In this document: in pieces, positions 34,106 through 42,349 of the stretch
How positions within the stretch are numbered: the first letter of the stretch is position 1
Layout of the letters: the number at the start of each line of letters is the position of its first letter
NCBI RefSeq assembly: GCF_004348335.1
Contig: NZ_SMJW01000034.1
Span: forward strand, 1-44,562
Direction: 5' to 3'
Length of the DNA: 44,562 bases
From: Actinomadura bangladeshensis
GTDB lineage: Bacteria; Actinomycetota; Actinomycetes; Streptosporangiales; Streptosporangiaceae
Position numbers and translations under genes: made by a program
The notes under the pieces: model-generated
Seen by the model: the letters and a program-made list of their open reading frames with translations, nothing else
Told to the model about the DNA's origin: nothing
The model's database searches: none

Positions 34106-35797
34106 ATGTGGATCAACTATCTCGACCAGGCGCTGCTGCTCGCCGCGCTCGCCGTCAGCGTCAACCTGCTCGTCGGCTACGCCGGGCAGGTCTCCGTCGC
34201 GCACGCCGCGTTCGCGGGCGTCGGCGGCTACACCGTCTGCTTCCTCGCCGGGGTGCACGACTGGCCCTACCTCGCCTCGCTCGGCGTCGCCGTACTCGTC
34301 GCGACCGCGTTCGGCGTGCTGATCGGGCTGATCGCGCTGGGGCTCGCCGAGGAGTTCCTCATCCTGATGACGCTGGCGTTCTCGCTGGGGATCATCGGCA
34401 CCTTCGCGACGTTCGACTCGCTCGGCGGCGTCATGGGCATCACCGGCGTGGACGGCCTGCGGCTGTTCGGCGCGGAGCTGACGACCCCGTCCGACTGGCT
34501 GGTCCCGTCGGCGGCGGTGCTCGTGCTCGTCTTCGCCGTCTGCCGGCGCCTCGGCGAATCCCCCTACGGCCGGGTGCTGAAGGGCATCCGGGAGGACGCC
34601 GTGGCGACGCGGGCGCTGGGCAAGAACACCTTCGGCTACAAGATCGGCATCTTCGCGGTCACCAGCGGGCTGGCCGGGCTGATCGGCGGCGTGTACTCGG
34701 GCTGGCTCGGCCAGGCGACCCCGTCGGCGTTCGGGTTCCCGCTCGCGATGGCGGTGTTCGCGATGGTCATCGTCGGCGGCAACGCCAACCTGGTCGGCTC
34801 GGTCGTGGCGGGCGTCGCGCTGACGATGATCGAGCCGCTGCTGCGCGAGGTCCTCGGCGTGCAGAGCACCCAGGCGACGCTGCTGCAGGTGGTGCTGTAC
34901 GGGGTGCTGCTGGTGGCCGTCATGATCGTCCGGCCGCAGGGGCTGTTCCCCGAGCGCTCCCGGAAAGTCGTCGCACCCGGCGCCGGGCCGCGGGCGAAGG
35001 CCGCGCCGCGTCCCGACCGCGCGCCGTACGACGAGGCCGAGGTGGTGCTCCGTGCGGAGGGCCTGTCCAAGCGGTTCGGCGGCATCGTGGCCGCCCAGAA
35101 CATCGACCTCGAACTGCGGCGCGGCACGATCACGGCGCTCGTCGGCCCGAACGGCGCCGGCAAGACGACCGCGTTCAACCTGCTCACCGGCACGGTCGCC
35201 CCGGACACCGGCTCGGTGACGCTGAACGGCGCCGAACTCGTCGGGATGCGCCCGGACCTCGTCGTCCGCGCCGGGCTGGTGCGCACGTTCCAGGACGTCC
35301 GGCTGCTCGGCCGCCTGACGTGCCTGGAGAACGTCATGCTGGCCGTGCCCGGTCAGCCGGGGGAGCGGCCGGCCCGCCTCTTCGTGCCCGGCCGCGCCAT
35401 CTCCCGCGCGGACCACGACGTCGCCGCCCAGGCCATGGAGTGGCTCGACTTCGTCGGCATGGCCGACCAGGCCGCCACACCGGCCGATGCCCTCTCCTAC
35501 GGTCAGTCGAAGCTGGTCTCCCTGGCACGAGCCCTGGCCACCGGGGCCGACGTCCTCCTGCTGGACGAACCGGCCTCCGGCGTCGACGCGACCTGGGTCG
35601 AGACGATGCTGTCCATGGTCGCCGCAGTCCGGGACGAGGGCCGCACCGTCTGCCTGGTCGAGCACAACCTCGACGTGGTGCGCGAACTGTCGGACCACAC
35701 CTACTTCATGGAGCTCGGCGAGATCACCGCGTCCGGCACGCTCGCCGAGTTGACCGGCTCGGCCCGGCTCGCCGAGGCGTACTTCGGCGCCCAGTAA
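34106..35797 (+). CDS. fused LivM-LivG: importer permease and ATPase in one chain
   Basis: 563 aa. Residues ~1-290 are a LivM-type permease with eight or so helices (LLVGYAGQVSVAHAAFAGVG; loop GESPYGRVLKGIREDAVATR, then ALGKNTF). A basic, proline/alanine linker covers ~291-310. Residues ~315-563 are a LivG-type ATPase: Walker A GPNGAGKTT, signature LSYGQSKLVSLARAL, Walker B VLLLDEPASGVD and switch histidine CLVEHNLDVV. The signature is LSYGQ rather than LSGGQ, which is frequent in LivG. The reading frame is continuous, so the fusion is real. It begins four bases after the livH-like stop. Confidence 0.93.
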   Translation: MWINYLDQALLLAALAVSVNLLVGYAGQVSVAHAAFAGVGGYTVCFLAGVHDWPYLASLGVAVLVATAFGVLIGLIALGLAEEFLILMTLAFSLGIIGTFATFDSLGGVMGITGVDGLRLFGAELTTPSDWLVPSAAVLVLVFAVCRRLGESPYGRVLKGIREDAVATRALGKNTFGYKIGIFAVTSGLAGLIGGVYSGWLGQATPSAFGFPLAMAVFAMVIVGGNANLVGSVVAGVALTMIEPLLREVLGVQSTQATLLQVVLYGVLLVAVMIVRPQGLFPERSRKVVAPGAGPRAKAAPRPDRAPYDEAEVVLRAEGLSKRFGGIVAAQNIDLELRRGTITALVGPNGAGKTTAFNLLTGTVAPDTGSVTLNGAELVGMRPDLVVRAGLVRTFQDVRLLGRLTCLENVMLAVPGQPGERPARLFVPGRAISRADHDVAAQAMEWLDFVGMADQAATPADALSYGQSKLVSLARALATGADVLLLDEPASGVDATWVETMLSMVAAVRDEGRTVCLVEHNLDVVRELSDHTYFMELGEITASGTLAELTGSARLAEAYFGAQ

Positions 35798-35809
35798 GGA
35801 AGGACGCAC

Positions 35810-36514
35810 ATGACGCTGCTCGAAGTGAGCGACCTGGTCGCCGGCTACGGCCGCAAGGAGGTGCTCCACGGCGTCGGCCTCCGCGTCGACGAGGGCGAGA
35901 TCGTGACCCTGATGGGCCACAACCGCGCCGGGAAGACGACCACGATCAGGTCGGTGCTCGGCGCCGTCCCCCCCCGCTCCGGGACGGTCCGGATCGCGGG
36001 AAGCGACACCACCCGCCGCCCAGTGCGCAAGGCCGTGACCGCGGGCGTCGCGATGATCCCCTCAGAACGGTTCGTGTTCCCCGACCTCTCGGTGCACGAC
36101 AACCTCCTGCTGGGCGCCGCCAACGCACCATCGGGGACCGACACCGGGGAACGGCTCAAGACCGTCAAGGACCTGTTCCCGATCCTGGACGAGCGCGCCG
36201 AACAACCGGCCGGTTCGATGTCGGGCGGCCAGCAGCGCATGGTGAGCCTGGGCATGGCCCTGATGGCCCGCCCCAAGCTGCTCCTCCTCGACGAACCGTC
36301 CCTCGGCCTGGCCCCGTCCGTCGTGGAGACGATGTTCGAACTCCTCCGCTCCCTCGCCGACGACGAGGGCCTCGGCATCCTCCTGCTGGAACAGAACGTC
36401 AAGCAGGCCCTGCAGGTCGCCGACCGCGCCTACGTCATGCGCTCCGGCAAGGTGATCCTGGAAGAGACCGCGGAGGAAATGCGGAAGCGCACCGACTTCT
36501 GGGACCTCTTCTAA
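35810..36514 (+). CDS. LivF-like ABC importer ATP-binding protein
   Basis: 234 aa. Walker A reads GHNRAGKTTT: the usual glycine of GxNGAGKT is arginine, although the GxxxxGKT frame is kept. Signature MSGGQQRMVSLGMALM, Walker B LLLLDEPSLGLAP, and the switch position is LLEQNVKQAL, with glutamine instead of histidine, as is usual in LivF. It forms the second ATPase of the importer with the fused LivG half. AAGGAAGG precedes ATG 35810. The arginine may weaken ATP binding; many LivF partners tolerate a degenerate site. Confidence 0.92.
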   Translation: MTLLEVSDLVAGYGRKEVLHGVGLRVDEGEIVTLMGHNRAGKTTTIRSVLGAVPPRSGTVRIAGSDTTRRPVRKAVTAGVAMIPSERFVFPDLSVHDNLLLGAANAPSGTDTGERLKTVKDLFPILDERAEQPAGSMSGGQQRMVSLGMALMARPKLLLLDEPSLGLAPSVVETMFELLRSLADDEGLGILLLEQNVKQALQVADRAYVMRSGKVILEETAEEMRKRTDFWDLF

Positions 36515-36732
36515 CGAAACAAATGAAAGCCTCCGTCGCAACAACCGAGCGCTAACTCCGCACCCCCCTCCGTGCCCAACGCAGCGGGTAACGTCGACAC
36601 CGCGATCACCGCGATGTGCGCGCCTGGCTGCAGGTGCCCAGGTGGTGGCTGTAACATCCTCGGACTTTGCTCCTGCTCACAACCTTGCTAACTATCATGC
36701 TAGTTGGCATGGTCGTGGTCTGAGGAGACGGG

Positions 36733-38481
36733 ATGCTTGACGGAGAACTTGCCGAGATCGTCAGCAACCTTCGTGTCATTGGTGCGGACATCGCCGACGT
36801 CGAGGTGAAGAAGGCTCAGGGCGGCCTGCCCAAGTCGTTGCGCGAGACTCTCTCGGCGTTCGCCAACACACAAGGCGGCGTCATCATCCTCGGGCTGGAC
36901 GAAGCCCAGGGGTTCGGCGCATCAGGACTGCCGAATCCGGCGAAGATGGCGGCAGACCTCGGCGCCATGTGCTCGGAGGACATGGAGCCCCCGCTCCGGC
37001 CGCTCATCAGGATTCACACCTTCGAAGGGGCTCAGGTCCTGGTTGCGGAGGTCTCCGAGATCGACCCCGCGCAGAAACCGTGCCACTCGCGCGGCGCCGG
37101 CATCACCAAGGGCAGCTACATCAGGGTGAGCGACGGCGATCGCCGGCTCTCGACCTATGAGGTTCAGGTCATGCTGTCGTCGCGCGGGCAGCCCCGCGAG
37201 GACGAACAGGCCGTGCACGGCGTAGAGCTGGATCAACTCGATGCCGTCAGTGTTGACGCGTTGGTGGCTCGCCTGAAAACCAGCAGGCCGTTCGCGTTCA
37301 AAGATCTGGACCGCATGGCGGTGCTGCGCCGAGCCAAGGTGCTGGTCCCCGGGGACGATGGCGGCGACGTGGTGTCGCTGGCGGGTCTGCTCGCGCTCGG
37401 CGCCTATCCGCAGGAGCACTTCCCCCAGCTGATGGTCACCTTCGTTCACTACCCCACCGACGGCGGTCCCGGATCCGGGGACAGGTTCCTGGACAACGTG
37501 ACGCTGGAAGGGCCGATCCCCGTCATGGTCAGGGACACATTGGCGGTCATCCGCCGGAACATGTCCCGCCGGGCGATCATCACCGGCGCCGGGCGGCAGG
37601 ATGTCTGGGAGTACCCCGAGACCGCCTTGCGCGAAGCGGTCGTCAACGCTCTGGCTCATCGTGATCTGTCAGGCGCCGCCCGGGGTACGCAGGTACAGGT
37701 CGAGATGTATCCCGACCGGCTGGCGATCCGCAGTCCCGGTGGTCTGTTCGGACCTGTCACGGTAGACAGCCTCGGTGAGGAGGGCATTTCCTCGGCCCGT
37801 AACGCCACTCTCATCAAGCTTCTCGAAGATGTGCCGCTCCCAGGCGAGACCCGCACCGTCTGCGAGAACCGCGGCTCGGGCATCAGAGCCATGGTGGAAG
37901 CGCTGCTGGCCGCCGGTATGAGCCCTCCGCAGTTCACCGACAAGATCTCGTCGTTCCTCGTCACCTTCCCCAACCACACGCTGTTGAGCGAGGAGACCGT
38001 CGACTGGATTCACAGTCTGGGTGAGCGAGGGCTGACCGACAGCCAATGCATCGCCCTCTCTCTCCTGCGCGAGGAGCAGGCGATCGACAACCGTGCCTAC
38101 CGCAACGCCACCGGCGTCGACTCCCGCGTGGCCACCAGTGAGCTTCAAGACCTCGTCGCCCGTGAGCTCATCGCACAGACGGGAACGCGTCGCTGGGCCA
38201 GATACCGACTCGCAGGGAAACGCGCGGCGGCGAGACCGGGGTCCCCGCGGGCCGACCGCCGTCCTGAACTGCTCAACGCCCTTGGCGCCGAGGTCCTGTC
38301 ACGTGCCGAGTTGGTCGCACGGACCTCACTGAGCGACCAGACTGTGCGCCGATGGTTGAAGATCATGCGTGATGAGGGCGCCGTGGAGATCGTCGGAAGC
38401 AGCGTCAAGAGCAGGCACGTCCGTTACCGTCGCGCGGCGCAGGAACCGCTCTTCCTTCCGGAAAACCACAATCCGGCCTGA
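36733..38481 (+). CDS. AlbA_2/Schlafen-type ATP-binding protein
   Basis: 582 aa. Residues ~20-150 are an AlbA_2 (Schlafen-like) domain with the core VEVKKAQGGLPKSLRETLSA then FANTQGGVIILGLDE. Residues ~295-410 are a GHKL-type ATPase (HATPase_c_4): ALREAVVNALAHRD, YPDRLAIRSPGGLFG and ENRGSGIRAMVEAL. The C-terminal part has two winged-helix segments (LSRAELVARTSLSDQTVRRW). This domain set is seen in regulators annotated as RecG-like or divergent AAA/AlbA proteins, some linked to phage defence. GAGGAG precedes ATG 36733. It is a single gene, unrelated to its neighbours, and less G/C-rich, suggesting separate acquisition. Confidence 0.85.
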   Translation: MLDGELAEIVSNLRVIGADIADVEVKKAQGGLPKSLRETLSAFANTQGGVIILGLDEAQGFGASGLPNPAKMAADLGAMCSEDMEPPLRPLIRIHTFEGAQVLVAEVSEIDPAQKPCHSRGAGITKGSYIRVSDGDRRLSTYEVQVMLSSRGQPREDEQAVHGVELDQLDAVSVDALVARLKTSRPFAFKDLDRMAVLRRAKVLVPGDDGGDVVSLAGLLALGAYPQEHFPQLMVTFVHYPTDGGPGSGDRFLDNVTLEGPIPVMVRDTLAVIRRNMSRRAIITGAGRQDVWEYPETALREAVVNALAHRDLSGAARGTQVQVEMYPDRLAIRSPGGLFGPVTVDSLGEEGISSARNATLIKLLEDVPLPGETRTVCENRGSGIRAMVEALLAAGMSPPQFTDKISSFLVTFPNHTLLSEETVDWIHSLGERGLTDSQCIALSLLREEQAIDNRAYRNATGVDSRVATSELQDLVARELIAQTGTRRWARYRLAGKRAAARPGSPRADRRPELLNALGAEVLSRAELVARTSLSDQTVRRWLKIMRDEGAVEIVGSSVKSRHVRYRRAAQEPLFLPENHNPA

Positions 38482-38549
38482 TCCGGCGAGGTTAACGAAT
38501 AGCGGGCGACAGGTCTTGAGGCCGGTCTCTTTGCCCCGCATGGACGGCG

Positions 38550-38586
38550 AAGCCCCGGGACGGACGGAGTTCAGTCCCGGGGGCTT
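38550..38586 (+). terminator. bidirectional terminator
   Basis: AAGCCCCGGGAC (38550-38561) pairs with GTCCCGGGGGCTT (38574-38586) with a one-base bulge and a 12-base loop. It separates the AlbA_2-type gene from the convergent end of the catabolic operon and can serve both. Confidence 0.75.
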
Positions 38587-38600
38587 GCGTTCAGGGCGGC

Positions 38601-39443
38601 TTAGCGGAAGGTGTGCTCCATCTCGCCGATGCCCTCCACCCAGGTGCGGAGGGTCTCGCCGGGCTGGAGGAAGCGCTGGGGGGTGCGGCCGAGGCCGACG
38701 CCGTCCGGGGTGCCGGTGAAGATGACGTCGCCGGGGCGCAGGGTGATGACCTCCGACAGCTTCGCGATCGTGCGCGGGATCGAGAAGATCAGCTTGGCCG
38801 TGCGTCCGTCCTGGACCGTCTCGCCGTCGATCGAGCAGCCGAGCGCGAGGTCGTCGCGGTCGGGGAACTCCTCGGGCGTCACGAGCCAGGGGCCGATCGG
38901 CGCGAACCCCGGGTAGGACTTGGCGAAGCCGAACTGCGGGGCCTGGCCGACGAACTGGAGGATCCGCTCGGAGAGGTCCTGGCCGATCGTGAGGCCGGCG
39001 ACGTGGTCCCAGGCTTCGGCGGGGGAGACCTTGTGGGCCGTCGTGCCGATGACGGCGACGACCTCGACCTCCCAGTCGGTGTGGCCGCCGTCCGGCAGGG
39101 CGATCTCGCCGTAGGGGCCGGTGATGGACGAGGCGAACTTCGTGAAGACCGGCGGCAGGTCCTTCGGGGGCTCGAAGCCGGTCTCCGCCGCGTGGTCGGC
39201 GTAGTTCAGCCCGATCGCGACGACCTGGGACGGTGTGGGTGAGGGTGATTCGAGAAGGGCCCGGTCGAGTTCGATGTCGGGGGTCGGGGTGGCGGACGCG
39301 GCCCAGGACGTGAACGCGTCCCAGTCGTCGTAGACGCTCTGCGGGTCGGGGCCGAAGCGGCCGCCGGAGGCGGTCGCGATGTCGGCGCCCTTGCCGCCGG
39401 ACAGGACGAGCACGGCCCGGCCGGCGTGGTTGGCGATGCGCAT
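38601..39443 (-). CDS. FAH-family hydrolase/hydratase
   Basis: 280 aa. A fumarylacetoacetase-like C-terminal domain covers ~70-280. The metal triad is visible as E125 and E127 (DWEVEVVAVIG) and D156 (GQDLSER). PGDVIFTGTPDGVG is the family's terminal motif. Members hydrolyse, decarboxylate or isomerise keto-enol acids released after meta-ring cleavage. As last gene of the operon it could process the dienoate from the C-C hydrolase step; whether it acts as hydratase or hydrolase cannot be read from sequence. AAGGACG precedes ATG 39443, eight bases after the upstream stop. Confidence 0.9.
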   Translation of the reverse strand: MRIANHAGRAVLVLSGGKGADIATASGGRFGPDPQSVYDDWDAFTSWAASATPTPDIELDRALLESPSPTPSQVVAIGLNYADHAAETGFEPPKDLPPVFTKFASSITGPYGEIALPDGGHTDWEVEVVAVIGTTAHKVSPAEAWDHVAGLTIGQDLSERILQFVGQAPQFGFAKSYPGFAPIGPWLVTPEEFPDRDDLALGCSIDGETVQDGRTAKLIFSIPRTIAKLSEVITLRPGDVIFTGTPDGVGLGRTPQRFLQPGETLRTWVEGIGEMEHTFR

Positions 39444-39451
39444 GTACGTCC

Positions 39452-40303
39452 TTATATCCGGCCGTCGATCAGGCCCACCAGGAGCCGCTCGAAGGTTTCG
39501 GGGTGCTCGATCTGCGTCCAGTGGCCGCACCGCGCGATGACGTACAGGTTTGCGTTCGGGAGGTGGTCGGCGAAGTACCTGCTGGCGGCGACCGGGATGA
39601 TCCGGTCGTCGCGGCCGTGGACGCACAGCACGTCGTGGGTGACGGCCGCGAGGTCCTCGGGGGTGAAGAAGCGGCGCGTCCCGGCCGGGTCGAAGGACGC
39701 CTCGTGCGAGCGCCGGACGTCCTCCCGGTGCACGTACGCCATGCGCTCGGCCACGACCCGGTCGACGGTGCCGCGCATGGGTTCGAGGTCGTAGACGAAC
39801 TCGCTGAGCAGGCCCTTCAACGACTCCGCGCTGGGGCTCGCGTAGAACTCGCGGAGGTGCTTGAGGCCCGGGCTGACCGGCATGTCCGGTGCGCCGCCGC
39901 TGCCCATCAGCAGGATCTTGCCGACCGGCTCCGGCCGGGCCAGCGCCATCAGGAGGGCGAGCTGCCCGCCCATCGAGTTGCCGATCAGGTGGACCTTCCG
40001 CAGGCCCAGCTCGTCCACCAGGGCCAGCAGCGCCTCGGCGCGCAGCTCGTTGAACGGGCCCATCCCGCGCGGGGCGTCGAGCGGGTGCGAGGAGTCGCCG
40101 AACCCGATCTGGTCGGGGGCGAGGCACCAGTACCGGTCGCCGAGGTCGGCGATGATCCGCTCCCAGTTCGACAGCCCGGTCGCGCCGGGACCGGAGCCGT
40201 GCAGGAACAGCACGGCCTCCGCCCCGCGCTCCCCGGTCTCGTGCAACCGGAACGTCAGCTCCCCGCCCCGCACCTTGACGGCGACGTCAGACGAGGTGAT
40301 CAC
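39452..40303 (-). CDS. meta-cleavage C-C bond hydrolase, copy 2 (HsaD/BphD-like)
   Basis: 283 aa, alpha/beta-hydrolase. Oxyanion segment LFLHGSGPGATGLSNW, nucleophile Ser110 in GNSMGG, acid in GRDDR (232-233) and His261 in CGHWTQIEHP. This set, with GSGPG after the first strand, is typical of the MhpC/BphD/HsaD group that splits the vinylogous 1,5-diketone made by extradiol dioxygenases. GTG 40303 overlaps the upstream stop (GTGA). Paralogue of the hydrolase at 41504-42349. Confidence 0.9.
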   Translation of the reverse strand: MITSSDVAVKVRGGELTFRLHETGERGAEAVLFLHGSGPGATGLSNWERIIADLGDRYWCLAPDQIGFGDSSHPLDAPRGMGPFNELRAEALLALVDELGLRKVHLIGNSMGGQLALLMALARPEPVGKILLMGSGGAPDMPVSPGLKHLREFYASPSAESLKGLLSEFVYDLEPMRGTVDRVVAERMAYVHREDVRRSHEASFDPAGTRRFFTPEDLAAVTHDVLCVHGRDDRIIPVAASRYFADHLPNANLYVIARCGHWTQIEHPETFERLLVGLIDGRI

Positions 40304-41502
40304 AGATGCACCGCCGCGAGCTTCTCGGCGCCGAGATGGCGGCCGCCCCAGGCCTTGGCAAGGGGGTCGTCGAAGAGGAAGGCGTGGCTGCCGGCCGCGA
40401 CGGCGTCCTGGAACTTCGTCTGGAGCGGGTGGTCGACGAAGGCCGAGCGGCCCGAGGAGACGCGCATCAGCGCCTGGACGGTGTCGACCGCCGCGTTCGC
40501 CGACCGGGCGACGTCCCAGCGCCAGAAGGCGCGCTGCTCCAGGGACGGGACCTCGCCGCGCTCGGCGTGCTCCATCAGCTCGGTGGCCGTCCGCTTCACC
40601 TTGAGGACGGCGGCGTCGAGCTGCCAGGCCGCCTCGGCGAGGTGGTTCTGCACGACCGGCTCCTCGCGGAGCAGCTGGCCGTAGTTGGTGCGGCGGCCCC
40701 GCGTCTCGGTGACCCACTGGTCATAGAAGCCGAGGGAGGCGCCGAGCGCCCCCGCCGTGATGATCAGGTTGAAGACGACCGCCCACGGCGTCCGGTACAG
40801 CGGCCCGTCGTTGCGCTCCTGGCCGGGCAGCGGGCTGCCGAGGCCGTGCGTGTAGTGGACGTGCGACTGGCCGCGGTGCTCGGGGACGAAGACGCCGTCC
40901 ACCACGATGTCGTCGGAGCCGGTGCCGCGCAGGCCCGCGACGTTCCAGGTCTGCTCGATCCGGTAGTCGCCCTCGTCCAGGATCACCGAGGTGAAGTCGG
41001 GGTACTCGGTGCCGTTCACCTCGCGGGTTCCGGCGATGCCGCCGAGGATGACGCCGGAGCAGATGCCGCTGCCGGAGGAGAAACTCCAGCGCCCGGACAC
41101 CCGGTACCCGCCCGGCACCTTCTCGATCTTGCCCGTCGGGGTGTAGGACGAGGCGATCTTGCGCGCCGGGTCGGCGCCCCAGATCTCCTCCTGCGTCTCC
41201 TCGGGGAAGAGGGCGATCTGCCACGGGTGGACGCCGACGACGGAGGCGACCCAGCCGGCGGACGCGGACGCCCGGCCGATCTCGATCACCGTCTCGGCGT
41301 ACTCGGCGAGGTGGGCCTCGCCGCCGCCCCAGCGCGCGGGCTGGAGCGAGCGCAGCACCCCGATCCCGTCGAGCGCCGCGACCGCCTCGGGGGTGAGGCG
41401 CCCCTGCTCGGCGCTCGGCGCGTCCGCGGCGGCGAGCGCGTCCGCGGCGGCCCGCGCCTTCTCGATCATGCTCATGGTGGTGGTTCCGTCCTGGGATGTC
41501 AT
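40300..41502 (-). CDS. flavin-dependent monooxygenase, copy 2 (HsaA-like)
   Basis: 400 aa with the acyl-CoA dehydrogenase fold used by class D oxygenases. The family block GVHPWQIALFPEETQEEIWG, then GGYRVSGRWSFSSGSGICSG and AGLRGTGSDDIVV, is clear, and a C-terminal histidine lies in GSHAFLFDD. Such enzymes hydroxylate phenols with reduced flavin from a separate reductase (here probably 29753-30262). The acyl-CoA catalytic base is not expected in this group. It starts one base after the hydrolase copy 1 stop; an internal ATG at 41475 has a better ribosome site. Diverged paralogue of 43263-44438. Confidence 0.9.
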   Translation of the reverse strand: MTSQDGTTTMSMIEKARAAADALAAADAPSAEQGRLTPEAVAALDGIGVLRSLQPARWGGGEAHLAEYAETVIEIGRASASAGWVASVVGVHPWQIALFPEETQEEIWGADPARKIASSYTPTGKIEKVPGGYRVSGRWSFSSGSGICSGVILGGIAGTREVNGTEYPDFTSVILDEGDYRIEQTWNVAGLRGTGSDDIVVDGVFVPEHRGQSHVHYTHGLGSPLPGQERNDGPLYRTPWAVVFNLIITAGALGASLGFYDQWVTETRGRRTNYGQLLREEPVVQNHLAEAAWQLDAAVLKVKRTATELMEHAERGEVPSLEQRAFWRWDVARSANAAVDTVQALMRVSSGRSAFVDHPLQTKFQDAVAAGSHAFLFDDPLAKAWGGRHLGAEKLAAVHL

Positions 41503-41503
41503 G

Positions 41504-42349
41504 TCAGAGACCGCTGCCGACGAAGGTCCGCACGACCGACTGGAAGCGCGCGGCCTGCTCGATCTGGGTCCAGTGGCCGCACTCGTCGATGACGTAGAGG
41601 TCCGCCTGCGGCAGGTGGTCGGCCAGGTAGTAGCTGCATTCGATCGGCACGATGACGTCCTGGCGGCCGTGCACGACGAGGGTCGGCTTGTCGATCTTCG
41701 CGAGGTCCTCGGGCGTGAAGGAGAGCATCTCGGGACCGAACATGGCCCGGTGCCCCGCCTCGATCGAGGGCCGCCGGACCATCGGCATCCGCTCGGCCGC
41801 GACCTTCTCGACCGTGTCGCCGAATGCGCTCTTGTCGTGGACGAACTGGATCAGCAGGTCCGCCATCGCCTCGACGGTCGGGTCGTCGAAGTAGGTGATC
41901 AGCTTGATCAGCTCGGGGGTCGGTTCCAGGCCGGGCATGCCGCCGGAGCCCATCAGCACGATCCCGGCGACGAGGTCGGGCCGGAGCTGGGCGATGCGCA
42001 GCGAGTACATGCCGCCCATCGAGTTGCCGACGAGCACGACCTTCTCCAGGCCGAGGGCGTCCACGAGCTGGAACAGCGCGTCGATGCGGACCTCGGCCTG
42101 CGCCTTGAAGCCCTGCGGCTGCGGGTCCGGGTGGCTGGAGTCGCCGAACCCGAGGATGTCCGGGGCGATGCAGTGGTAGGTGTCGCCGAGCCCCTCGATG
42201 ACCTCCCGCCAGTTGGACGCGGCGGTCACGCCCGGTCCGGAACCGTGCAGGAACAGCAGCGCGGGCGCGCCGGGCGTACCGGTCTGGTTGACGCGCAGGT
42301 GCCTTCCGCCGCCGATCGCGATGTCCTCGACGCGGATCTCGGCGGTCAT
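41504..42349 (-). CDS. meta-cleavage C-C bond hydrolase, copy 1 (HsaD/BphD-like)
   Basis: 281 aa, alpha/beta-hydrolase with oxyanion segment LFLHGSGPGVTAASNW, Ser110 in GNSMGG, D231 in HGRQD and His259 in ECGHWTQIEQ. It directly follows the extradiol dioxygenase with a 4-bp overlap (ATGA), the natural order for ring cleavage then C-C bond hydrolysis, so this copy is the more likely partner of that dioxygenase. Confidence 0.91.
   Translation of the reverse strand: MTAEIRVEDIAIGGGRHLRVNQTGTPGAPALLFLHGSGPGVTAASNWREVIEGLGDTYHCIAPDILGFGDSSHPDPQPQGFKAQAEVRIDALFQLVDALGLEKVVLVGNSMGGMYSLRIAQLRPDLVAGIVLMGSGGMPGLEPTPELIKLITYFDDPTVEAMADLLIQFVHDKSAFGDTVEKVAAERMPMVRRPSIEAGHRAMFGPEMLSFTPEDLAKIDKPTLVVHGRQDVIVPIECSYYLADHLPQADLYVIDECGHWTQIEQAARFQSVVRTFVGSGL

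Noticed and set aside
36660..36720. Promoter for the AlbA_2-type gene
   Set aside because: TTGCTC and TATCAT elements exist, but their spacing (20 bp) is too long to assert a promoter.
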